Positions 25,901-36,012 of a stretch of DNA of 64,000 bases are shown here, one piece after another; positions within the stretch are counted from its first letter, which is position 1, and each line of letters opens with the position of its first letter. A program made the translations under genes and the position numbers. Below the pieces are notes generated by a model. That model was not told where the DNA came from. It worked only from the letters and a program-made list of their open reading frames with translations, and ran no database searches. Source of the stretch: Rotaria sordida (lineage: Eukaryota; Rotifera; Eurotatoria; Philodinida; Philodinidae). The stretch covers positions 1-64,000 of the forward strand of contig CAJNOL010000215.1 in NCBI GenBank assembly GCA_905250125.1. The letters are read 5' to 3'.

Positions 25901-27067
25901 ATGACAGTGAATAATGATTCATCATCATATACAAATGATCCTGACATATCTGTAGAAGCAAATCCTTCTTTAATTTTTGCCTCAATATGGATTTTACGTT
26001 TGGCATGTGCATCTATTGCATTTTTATGTCCATGGGCAAATTATAAATTGATAAAATTATTTCAAACACGTCGATTTTATAAAGAATCATCAGCTAAATG
26101 GTATATAATATTCAAAGCTGTATTCGATATTACATATATATCGATAACAGTTCCAATTATAATTTGTCTTACATATGATATTGATTTAATTCATCGAAAT
26201 ATTCTAACATGTAAATTAATAACATATGCACACTATTTATGTGATGATTTAATATCAATGTTACTTACATTATTATGTTTTGATCGTATGTTACGAATAA
26301 CATGCGGTTATCATTTTCGTCAACGTTTTTCATTAACTATATGTATAATAACAACAATATTTTTTACAATTATTCATATTCATCATTTAATACGTTTACA
26401 ACATCGTAATGGTTTTTGTCATAAAATATATTTAAGTATATGGAATTATGATTTTGATATCTATTATTCATTAGTATATACATCAATAACATGGTCAATT
26501 ATATTTATATCATTAATAAATTTAACAGTTAGTATTTATTGTGATCGAGTAAGACGTTCAGAATTAAAAAAACCAACACAACAACAAGAACAACAACTAC
26601 AAAAAATAAGTCAAATTTTCTTAAATGGTACTAATTCAAGTGGATTTAATAATGATCAACTTGAATTACTTAATAATACAGGTAGAATTAATTAAAAATT
26701 TCACGGAAATTTTTTTTTTTTTTTTTTTTCTAATAATTTATATTATTTTATAGATGATATCGAATCTTCAATAGAATTAACTATTGAACAAGAAAATTCT
26801 AATAATGAATCTTTTGAAAAAGAACAACAAGATAATATTGATTTACAAATAACTGTATGTGTTATAATAGTATCGGCTAGTTTTCTGGCTTGTAATTTAC
26901 CAAATTTTATTATATTTATTGTAAAATTTATTTATGAATCAACTTTTTCAACAATTGGTCATATATTTGTTTATATATCAATTTTTCCATTATTTATTGC
27001 TCATACAATAAGTTATTTTATTTATAATCATTTAGCTGCACGTCTTTTTCCTAATAATTCATTTTAA
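25901..27067 (+). CDS. Rhodopsin-like seven-transmembrane receptor (orphan GPCR)
   Basis: Two exons, 25901-26681 and 26754-27067, give 364 residues. The N-terminus is short, Ser/Asn-rich and has an N-glycosylation sequon (N5). Hydrophobic segments at about 23-46, 66-92, 104-127, 145-166 and 188-214 give TM1-TM5; exon 2 supplies TM6 (VSASFLACNLPNF) and TM7 (FPLFIAHTISYFIY). Cys104 at the start of TM3 and Cys173 in the second extracellular loop can form the usual disulfide. The DRY position reads DRM (128-130). The NPxxY motif of TM7 is not visible, so this is a divergent class A receptor. The third intracellular loop is long and Gln/Asn/Glu-rich and contains the intron. Ligand unknown; peptide receptors of this shape are common in invertebrates. 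AATAAA at 27155. Confidence 0.75.
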
Positions 27068-29660
27068 TTTATTTATGTTAGTATTTCATCAACAAAAAGA
27101 AACTGATTGTTGATTGATTATTCTTTTCTTTTCTTTTTTTTTTGTTGTTTCTATAATAAAATATATTCTTATCTTCATATTTATTTATTTTAGCTCGATT
27201 CAAAAGAATAAGAAAAAAAAAAAGCCGAATTAATTCTTCACAAATAATTCATTGATATTATACAGACAGTGCTTTCAAAAAGATAGATATAGTGATTTAC
27301 TTATTCGATAAAAATACACACACAATCTGTTCGCAATATATTGATCAAGCATTATTAAAATATTTTTGTTTTTTAATTTCCTATGAATAAATTTAGAAGA
27401 ATATGACAAATAATTTTGTATGTATTTAAATATGATTATCGTCAAAGTTAATAAACTATGTCGATACGATTTTTTGTTCATTTTCATATGAATAATTTAT
27501 TGAAAATTAGAATAATTAATTGTTGTATTTTGTAGTAATTTTCATTTAACAAAGTTATTTAGAATGTTCTATATGGCATTGATATTAGATACTTTTCATT
27601 TCATTCGATTCCAATGATAAACATTTAGTACAATGATGATTTTATATATTCAAGACTAAGAGTTTATTTCATATCTCAACCTTAGTTGCTTTGAAAAACA
27701 TTTATCATTAAACAATGTTTCGTTTAAAAAATGCTTGTTTTACATGTAAAGCATAAATCTTATTCGATTTATACCGTATTCGTGATTACTAATAGATAAA
27801 CTGGTATATGGCAAAGGAAAAAAAAAACATGGGGTAAAAGTGCAAAGGAAGATTTTCAAAATGGATGATGAAGTCAAGCACATACAATCTTTTACGAATG
27901 AGAGATGCTGGAATTATTTTTCTCATTCGATGAATATTTTTTCGATAAAAAAAAAATGAAAAATTTCTAAAAATGGTTGTACACAATACAAGGTCATCCT
28001 ATCCTAGTTGATAAATTTAAAAAAAAATGATGTTGAGTTTGTCTAGATTATCGTCAATTGATCGATGGTCTTAATAATAAGTATTTTAAATAAACAAAAT
28101 CTTCTTTAACAAATCGATAATTATATATATATATCACCTAAACAATATTGATCGAGTACATACAAACGATAAGAATAAAATGAAAAGTTTTACTAAACTG
28201 ATAAAATTACTTTTTATGTAATCTAGCGAAAATGCCTTATGAAAGTGTACTTGATTCATTCACCTTTCATACTGTATCAAATTTTGTTAGTATTTATATT
28301 CGAATAGTTGATTAAACTGGTAACCTTTTGTCTTCGAATGATTTATCAAAGGATCATTCGTAGATCGATTACAAAAACTAAACAACGCATAGAATTTCAG
28401 AGCTTAAAAAATATGTTTTATAGTAAACTTCATGAGCAATCGATTAATTAAAAAAAAGAGAGGAATATTTCGTTTCATCGCTTCATCCTTAAAATAAAAA
28501 TCGATAGTTTCAAAAAAAATTAAAATTTTTTAAATAAAATATTTTCTAGCTGCAGGTCATATGGACCTTTGTGGCTTGTTATGTAATATAGATTGATGAA
28601 GAGGATTACTAATGATTAATGATTATTTAATAATATGTGTCAAAAAACACATGCATTGTTTCAAAATTAGTTTTTATGTATTTATTTCTTCCTTTCTTTT
28701 TTCGATCACTGTAACATCATGGGATATGAACTGCTTTTGCCCATTTAATATTATCATGAAAGAAAAAATAAATCAGGGCTTTTCATATAGTTCAATGTCA
28801 TTTTTCTACCACATGGTCAATGAAATAACTAAAACCATCTTGCGCGGAAAGGAGAACATTTGATGAATCTAATCATACCATCGGCATATTAGAAAGGTTA
28901 ATATTCTATTTATAAGATTATTTTGCCATTGGACTTCTCTGGAATCGTTGCGGGAGAATATTAGATTATTTCAGTATATCTATATCTTTTCATGGCTGTT
29001 TAATAATAAAAGGAGTAATGGATTATCGACAAAATTATTTAATAATATATCTCAAGAAAAGTAAAACCAATGTACAAAATATTTTCGTCAATAAAAAATA
29101 ATCATAGAAAAAGAATTAGAAAAAAAAACATGAATATATTTTAAAAACTAAGATGACATAACTGGTCTGTAAAAGATTGTCGTTGAACAGACATAAAAGA
29201 TCTTATATATCAAAATGATGACATATTCACTGTGAAACAAATTTTTGAAATAGATTAATAATTTTCATAACCAAATCAACCATGAAACAATTATTCTTAA
29301 TAAATATTTTCATCGTTTTCTTTTCAATGAAGTTTGAAAGATTAGTTAGTCATTAAGAAATAATAACTGATATGTTGATATATTAAATTTTGCTTTGATA
29401 ATAATTTAAATTCAGGTATTTAATTCTGATCTTATTGAACAGATTGAAAAGCAAATAAAACTATGTCTTATCGGATTTTATAATGAAGGATATTCATGTT
29501 CAATCGATTAATTTTTTTTTGTTCTTGATCTAACATCATTTCCAAGTTCTATGAAATATACAAATTATATTTAGAATTAAACAATAATTTCTTTTTTACT
29601 AAGAAGATTTTATCAATCTATTTCATAATACATATTTACTAGTGTTCGACAAGTTTATTC
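27068..29660. other. Intergenic stretch, no gene seen
   Basis: AT-rich throughout. The 83-codon frame at 28612-28863 and other short frames have no codon bias and no recognisable motif. No RNA gene recognised. Confidence 0.45.
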
Positions 29661-29943
29661 AACATGACAGCTGGAACACAAGATTGAACCAACGTTGACA
29701 AGAAACAAAGAAAAGTTGACAGAATTTAGAATTCAGTAAGAAAAAAAGAGGGATAAATCGATGCGTTTTCGATTCTGTTTCACTAAGATATTGTCATTCA
29801 TTTGTATTTTATGTTTATTTCAAACAATACATTGATATCGTTTACTTTTCTTTGTTATATATATTTTTTAAAATCTGAATTCTGTCAACTTTTCTTTGTT
29901 TCTTGTCAATGTTGGTTCAATCTTGTGTTGCAACTGTCATGTT
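29661..29943. mobile_element. Short hairpin element with about 70-bp near-identical arms
   Basis: The arm 29661-29736 is the reverse complement of 29875-29943 with only a few mismatches and one 7-base gap; shared blocks include AAGATTGAACCAAC, TTGACAAGAAACAAAG and AAAAGTTGACAGAATT. The spacer is 138 bases. Arm identity is the highest of the inverted repeats in this window, so it is probably the youngest. Confidence 0.72.
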
Positions 29944-30499
29944 TAATTATCTGCTCAAAAAATCGAGAAAAGTCAAATACAAGTTTATTTTTAATTTTCA
30001 TTCAGATTCTTTTCTTATTGATTATGATTGTATTTTATAGTTTTTTGTACGTGCTTTTCACATTAACTCACATCAATCGATGTGATTAATTTATTGAAAA
30101 ATAAAAAGATATTTTGTGATTTAAAATGCTTTTCAATTGACTATATAATCATGAAGAAATATTTTATTTTACAAATATATCTGCGTAGGTCAAAACATGT
30201 AATTTATTCGTCATATTCAAACTTGAAAATTACCTTCATAATTCAAGAAATGGAACATTAGTTAAATTACCTTCTCAACAATCTTTCGCCACGATAGAAG
30301 TCTTGTCAAGCAATAGAACGATACATCGATCGATGATAATGATGATTATTATTACTTTTTCTTTCTCTATTGTTTTTCGCCTGCATAGAGAGGTCTGTTA
30401 TTTAGATTAGAGAAACAGGAGTTCTACAATCATTTAACAAAGTTCACATGACATGTAAGACTTTCAATAAAAGAAATTGTCGTCTTTTCCTTTTGATAT

Positions 30500-30507
30500 T
30501 ATAAATA
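30500..30507 (+). promoter_or_regulatory. Candidate TATA box of the FLRFamide-like gene
   Basis: TATAAATA about 76 bases upstream of the ATG at 30583, a spacing compatible with a short 5' UTR. Confidence 0.4.
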
Positions 30508-30582
30508 GAGGAATAAAACATCATAAAATTCATTTACATTTCATTACTTTCAAAAGTTCTATTTAGATACGTATTTATCAAT

Positions 30583-30944
30583 ATGTATCTCTTCACGATT
30601 TTATTTTCCCTTATTTGTCTTCAATTGATATCAATTGTTACTTGTGGATGTATTGGATATGATTTTACTTTTTCTTTCACCAATTATTATTATTATATTT
30701 TTTTTTGAAAACTAAAGATACAAATGATGCCAATCAAAATTCGTAGCCGCATACTTTAATTCAATCTTCAACAATATTAGATAACGAAGAAATAATAAAT
30801 GATGACGAATATTTTCTTCTGCCACGAGCAGCAGAATTTTTAAGATTTGGCCGACATCTTCATCATTTTCTCGTTTTAATCGTTAAGCTTAACATTCAGT
30901 TTGAAGCAATTATTTTGATTTCGTCGATAAGCTCGACCAACTGA
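30583..30944 (+). CDS. FLRFamide-like neuropeptide precursor, interrupted by one in-frame TAG
   Basis: Exon 1 (30583-30649) encodes a typical signal peptide (MYLFTILFSLICLQLISIVT). A 68-nt GT-AG intron of the usual size leads in phase to exon 2 at 30718. Exon 2 reads TNDANQNS, then TAG at 30744-30746, then in the same frame an acidic spacer (DNEEIINDDEY) and LLPRAAEFLRFGRHLHHF before a hydrophobic end and TGA at 30942. Phe-Leu-Arg-Phe-Gly-Arg is the hallmark of FMRFamide-related peptides: Gly gives the C-terminal amide and Arg the cleavage site, so the expected product is AAEFLRF-amide, released after the upstream LPR. Only one peptide copy is seen. The TAG means a pseudogene, a sequencing error, readthrough, or a different splice (the TAG itself sits in an acceptor-like context, TTCGTAG). 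A TATA-like box lies upstream. Such peptides signal through GPCRs, but no link to the one at 25901 can be claimed. Confidence 0.5.
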
Positions 30945-30961
30945 TTCGATCAATTTTGATC

Positions 30962-31230
30962 CAAGTCGGACAAGCACGGTCGTATACGGAGAAATACTGC
31001 GATATACGGAGAAAAATACGATCGTTTACCATTTTCGTATACGCAGTCTGTATACGGTGATCGTTTTACTCCGTATTTCTCCATAAACGATCGTATCGCA
31101 GTGTATACGGTCACGGCGATATACGATCGTAATACTGAGCCATGTATTACGGTAAAATACGACCATAAACGATCGTATCGATGTCGTATACGGTCGTTTA
31201 CAGTCGTATACGAAGTCCGTAATCGTCGAC
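30962..31230. repeat. Self-complementary repeat cluster built from TATACGG/ACGATCGT units
   Basis: Many copies of short words (TATACGG, ACGATCGT, ATACGGAGAAA) occur in both orientations, so that 30962-31030 pairs with 31060-31115 and later segments pair again. CpG-rich and sharply different from the AT-rich flanks. Overlapping ORFs on both strands are by-products. Confidence 0.7.
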
Positions 31231-31231
31231 C

Positions 31232-31675
31232 TGGGATATACCACAAGATGCAGCGTAAAAAGCTCCACAATCTAGATAGCAAAGCTTATTTCGATTGTGT
31301 ACTTTTTGGTTCCAAAAAAAAGCAAAACTTTGTGCGACTAATTCTTAAGGTTGCGAAAATCGATCGTGCAGAATTTTGCTTTTTTTGAAAACAAAAAGTA
31401 CACAATTGAAATAACCTTTACAATGTAGATTGTAGAGCGTTTCACGCTACATCTTGTGGTATATTTTTGTTTTCTCTTACGAAATCATATTAGATGATAA
31501 AAAGATAAAATAAGAAAAACGAAACTTCTCATTTGTGTAGAAAAACTGATCGTTCTGCAATCTCGAAAACTCGTCACACAGAGGTTTGCTTTTTTGACAA
31601 CAAAAATTACACAATTAAAATAAGCTTTACTATCTAGATTGTAGAGCGTTTCACGCTACATCTTATGGGATATGC
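31232..31675. repeat. Three copies of a roughly 90-bp repeat, one inverted
   Basis: Copy A (31232-31330) is on the minus strand; copies B (31372-31466) and C (31584-31675) are on the plus strand. All share a poly-T/GACAACAAAAA-like start, ACACAATT, a TCTAGATTGTAGAGC-like centre, TTTCACGCTACATCTT and a GGGATAT or GGTATAT end. A and B form a hairpin; B and C are direct repeats. Confidence 0.72.
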
Positions 31676-31740
31676 TGTTGCTTTTAATAAAATGTCTGTA
31701 GAGATTAGAATATGAAATGCCATGTGCAACCATTTATTCT

Positions 31741-31807
31741 GGATCACCCGTTGCCTTTAAAATATAGTGGGACCCACCGGCGGGTCCCATCGACTCGAAA
31801 GGGTTAA
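31741..31807 (-). mobile_element. Possible piggyBac-type transposon end
   Basis: Read on the minus strand from 31807 the sequence begins TTAACCCTTTCGAG and then has the palindrome GGGACCCGCCGGTGGGTCCC (31769-31788). TTAA followed by CCCTTT and a subterminal palindrome is the usual layout of piggyBac-family ends, with TTAA as target duplication. The matching opposite end was not found, so this may be a solo or degraded end. Confidence 0.4.
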
Positions 31808-32232
31808 ATTGAAGAAAATATTTTTTTTCTGTTTCATATAGAAGAGTATCTTCTTTGATGTCGTTCAATTCGAAGTTATATCACAAGAATAAGTAGTACA
31901 GCATCTGAGCATCATAATTTTACCACTACGTGACAAAAATACTGAAGTGCTCATATAGTTTTCAAAGATAAGACAGAAGTTCAAGTGATCGTTTGACTGA
32001 GACTAACAGTTCAAATTCAATTTTTTCCAGTCAAAACCAAGAGCCGCGTGATGGTCTCAAGATTCGGGGATATTAAGAGGTGTATAAGTAAATGTCTCAT
32101 AGAAGTAATAGAAAATTCAAAACATCTTGGAAGTTTTATTGAGTGATAATGAATAATTTTCAATTATTGGAGATGTACAGTTCTCCCTCCCCCCCCCCCT
32201 CAAGCCCCTGCTTTCGTAGCTTCTGATCCAAG

Positions 32233-32545
32233 CAAAGCTATTTTTCGAAAATAACGATTTTTTTTAAAGCTTAACCAAAGGTTTTCGAAGTCGAAGAATC
32301 TGAATCTAAAGATACCTTGTCAAAATTCTTAAGTTCGACTTTTCGATCAGTGAAAATTCACTTTAAAACAATAGATAAGTTTTATAAAACCTGACTGAAT
32401 CTTGAGAAATAGGCTTTCTCTAATCGAGAAAAAAACAAACCTGAGAATTTCGACCAAACATCTATAGATTCGGATTCTTCAGCCTCGAAAACCTTTCTTT
32501 CTAACTTCATAAAAATTCGTTATTTTCTAAAAATAGTCTTGTGTT
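32233..32545. mobile_element. Foldback element of at least 313 bp
   Basis: 32233-32340 is an imperfect reverse complement of 32440-32545; shared blocks include CTATTTTT-GAAAATAACGA, AAGGTTTTCGA and GAAGAATC-GAATCTA. Located in gene-free DNA, no coding capacity. A homopolymeric C tract (32190-32200) lies just outside. Confidence 0.55.
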
Positions 32546-33107
32546 AAGTAATGAGTACCATCATTAAGTTTCAATACCAAAAAGTGCTGAATCATTCGAG
32601 GTTTTCCAGCTGCACTTCAGTGATATTCTATCCATAGCTTTTGTGTTTAACAGAATTTTCCATAGAGAACCGTCAATAACCTGATAATTCTATTCTTTTA
32701 AAATTAATGTTTCTTACAAAATATAAACTTATAGTTCAATTTTGTTTTCTAAAATGATAATTACCAATCAAACGGTTACTTTCCTTTCAGTCTATCATAA
32801 AAAATGAATGAAATATAAAAAAATTCTATCTTGCATACGTTCCTTGTTATTCTTTTATTTAACAATAATTAACCAACGCCTATTATAATGATAATAAATT
32901 GAACAAAACGTTTTTCGATTAAATTAAAGCGCCTATCGAAAATTTATATTTCGCGCTTTTTTGTAGTGAACGATTTAATTATCATATTTTATCACATACA
33001 CAATACTCATTTTTCTAATTTATTTATCTATACCTCTATAAAAAAAAAGAACGATATTACAAATTTAATTGCTATATATTATCTTATTGTTTATCTATTA
33101 ATAAAAT
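32546..33107. other. Upstream region of the HMG/YABBY-like gene
   Basis: AT-rich; nothing beyond short frames was recognised. Confidence 0.4.
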
Positions 33108-33525
33108 ATGGTCAAACGACGACAACAACAATCAATAAAAAAAACTAAACCAACAACTGGAAATAAATCAAAATCAGTTAAAGGAAAAAAAGTTAATCAA
33201 AAACATGGAACTAAAAAACATACAAAATCTGCAGTTTCAAAAAGATCAGTTTCACCAGCATCATCATCATCATCATCGATAAAAAAACATGGTCATCAAA
33301 AAATACGTAAACAAAAAGGAAAAACACCCAGTAAATTTAATCTTTATATGAAAACAACTGTACCACAGTAAATTCATTAAAATAAAACCTTCATTGATTA
33401 TATTATTTATTTTTTTAATTAGAATTAAACAAGATCATCCCGGTATATCACAAAAAGATGCATTCAAGAAGGCTGCAGAACAATGGACTGAATCGCCAGA
33501 TAATCCAAAGAATAAACATCATTAA
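33108..33525 (+). CDS. Small basic protein with an HMG/YABBY-like domain
   Basis: Two exons, 33108-33367 and 33423-33525, give 120 residues. Residues 1-70 are extremely Lys/Arg/Ser-rich, suggesting nuclear localisation and nucleic-acid contact. Residues 71-120 carry TPSKFNLYMK, then IKQDHPGISQKDAFKKAAEQW and SPDNPKN. The spacing PS-F/Y-N-x2-M/I-K, IK-x3-P-x-IS-x3-AF-x2-AA-x2-W is that of the HMG-box-like part of YABBY proteins and related short HMG domains in algae, fungi and some invertebrates. The intron falls inside the domain. Probable role: small chromatin or DNA-binding protein. Whether it is a native HMG box or was acquired from a non-animal source cannot be decided here. AATAAA at about 33596. 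Confidence 0.65.
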
Positions 33526-34860
33526 ACAAACGAAATTCACAATACGAATCTTGACTTTTTTTAAAGGAGACTGTTATGTTTTCTCATAAATCTTAAAATA
33601 AAATTAGTGAAAAAATAATAATTATTATCACTAGGCTGTTTCGTAATTCATTCTACATTCTCCGATGAGAGCTTAATTTCAATAGAAAATTTTATTTGTT
33701 TTTCAAAACGATCAGTTAGCTTTATATTATGAGAGAATATGTTTTAACAATAATTTCAAATGCACAGGACAATACTATTAAAGATTCTACCAGAGATGCT
33801 CACATGGTGAATTTTTACATCCTATCCTATCCTTTTGATAAAATAAGCAAAAAAAACCTATCCCGCCCTGCTCGATCTAGTGTAGCAGGGCAACACACGA
33901 AAATTGTTTTATTTAAATTCATTTTACAATATAAATAACTAACAGTTCAACTAACAAAAGATATGCGTTTTACCAAAAATACAAGAGAAGTAAATGCTGA
34001 TCCATAACGAAATTTTTGATAATACTTGAAACACCTAATAAATCGATAAAGTCATTCAAATTCATTTTTTTAATATTTTTAACAGTTACTATCAAAAAAG
34101 AACATCACCAAGACGCTAATGTTTTCATAGAGTTATTATTAACAAGAAGAAATCTTTGATCGTTTTTTAAATAAGAAATGCTTTTAGTTGTTCATGAGTA
34201 TAAAAATTTGAAGAAAGTGAAGTCGAGTCATTAACAAGATAATTTATCGATGAATCTAATATATCATTAAGATAAGTAGTAGATGGCAGCTGAATATCAT
34301 CATCAGAATCAAATAATATGGAACTTATAAGTAAAACTATTATTTTAATGTGATAGAACCAAGAGAATAAGACATACAAATATAATTTTTCGATAATTAT
34401 TACATTTATTTTTTTATTTCTACCATTTTTATTCGGATGTATATCTGTAGAGGACAACTCTAAGTACAAGCTGGTATCATCCTCTGTACCCTATTTTCGG
34501 TTTTTGACTCACAAAGACCCTTAAAAAACCGCTCTTTTTGAAAATGAAAACTCAAAACTTTGATGTTCAAATTTGCAGAGTATGAAGGTCTTATCTTGCC
34601 CTGAAACAAGGTAGAGCGACAAAAACTTTTTATCCTTCTCAGCTAAAGAGTAGGGCAGGGTCACCCTGCCCTGTGAATACCTGTGTATTCGATCAACCAT
34701 CGTGAATACATGTTCGACTAAGAACAGTAGATTTATACTATATCTGCAATATTGTTTGACATTAACTTAACAGAATTGTGCTTTCTTTACAATAGAAGAT
34801 TATTCTTCGTTCAATTAAAAAATTAAAATTTTAATAAATTTATTTAATATAAGATGTCTA
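33526..34860. other. Repeat-containing intergenic region
   Basis: Contains CCCTGCT-AGCAGGG half-palindromes at 33868-33892 and a perfect 21-base palindrome at 34652-34672, set in otherwise AT-rich DNA. A minus-strand 100-codon frame at 34167-34469 ends in a Ser/Asp-rich segment but has no support as a gene. Confidence 0.4.
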
Positions 34861-34940
34861 GTTTGAGATTAGAGATGTGCTGAACCAAAACTTGAAGGTT
34901 TGTCGAGACTAGTGACTACGAGAAAAAAGCTGTTCTAACG

Positions 34941-35500
34941 AGAACTAAAGATTATAGTAAAATATGCTATAATTTTTAAGCGATTTATCTTATAAATCAT
35001 ATCAATCACAATATACTTCAATCGAGATGACTTAAATAAGTATTAATCGTCGACTAGAATCTTGTACGAAGTCACGATTAAATTTTTTGCCGAAAACTCA
35101 GTTTTAACATATGAAATTTTTTTCAATATGAGCTTTTGTTCTCTGATATTTGCTGTACAAATTGATGCATTTTGGAGATTCCAACAATGTTTTATAGACA
35201 CATCCAGATACAAAAAACAAAGTTAGAGTCAAATTCAATTTCGATTTTCTTTCATATCCGAGATCCTTGATAGCACGTTGTTGAAATCTCTAAATTGCAT
35301 TAGCTTGTACAATAAATATCAAAGAATAAAATCTACTATTCAAAAAAAGTTCATATGTTAAAAATGAATTTTCAGTAAAAAATTTAGTTGACTCCGTGCA
35401 GGGTTTTACCGTCAACTAAATAAATCAAAAAATGAATATTGAAGAATTTTTTTATACATCATACGAATAAATACTGGAATAGTTTTCTCTCGATCGGAAC
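34941..35500. repeat. Second copy of the GAPVD1-intron repeat, split by an insertion
   Basis: 34941-35056 and 35419-35500 together match 1103-1300. The intervening 35049-35418 is absent from the first copy and is itself a palindromic element. Confidence 0.68.
35049..35418. mobile_element. Palindromic MITE of about 370 bp inserted in another repeat
   Basis: The left half (35049-35230) and right half (35235-35418) are reverse complements at roughly three quarters of positions; shared blocks include AAATTTTTT, CAGTTTTAACATATGAA (with one change), TGATATTT and GAGATT-CAACAA. The boundaries read GTCGACTA on the left and GTCAACTA on the right, and the uninterrupted copy of the host repeat has GTCAAAATA at this point, so a short target duplication is likely. 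No coding capacity. Confidence 0.7.
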
Positions 35501-36012
35501 CGCGATGGAACAAAAAAACTACCGAGATCTGATGAGAATCGAAAAAAGACTTGGTCTCGCACGTTCCTATTTGCAGTTACTTCTGAGTTTTTTGTAAATT
35601 TATCTAATACACGAAAGATCTACTCTATTTACAATTTATGATGATCGAAAAAAATTCTAAACATCCTTTTTTTTCTTTTCATAGTCTACACTTTATTCTT
35701 CACATTATGAAGAATGTACTTATAATGTCATATCCATCGTCTAGATGTCAGTCACGTACGGATTTAATAAACGACATCTATTTAACATGCGTATCGAAGG
35801 ACATAAACATATTTGATTGAATAGTTAACTTAAACAATGACAGGACAATCAGATAAATAAACAAGTAAATAAGCTGTAAGGAAAGTTTCTTGACGAACTG
35901 TTTTCTTCATAAACATGACTCATTTGTATTGTTGATCACTTTGAACTTCATTCCATAGAATATCTTCAACATAAAAAGAACTATAGATCATAAAAAATTC
36001 TCTCTTTGGAAT
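35501..36012. other. Upstream region of PHRF1
   Basis: AT-rich, no clear core promoter. No other gene recognised. Confidence 0.4.

Noticed and set aside
27275..28863. Short ORFs in both orientations downstream of the GPCR
   Set aside because: Below 85 codons, hydrophobic low complexity, no splice support.
30950..31388. Overlapping ORFs with Arg/Tyr/Val-rich products on both strands
   Set aside because: By-products of the self-complementary TATACGG repeat cluster.
34167..34469. Minus-strand 100-codon ORF with a Ser/Asp-rich end
   Set aside because: Considered as a last exon of a minus-strand gene, but no upstream exon or convincing acceptor was found.
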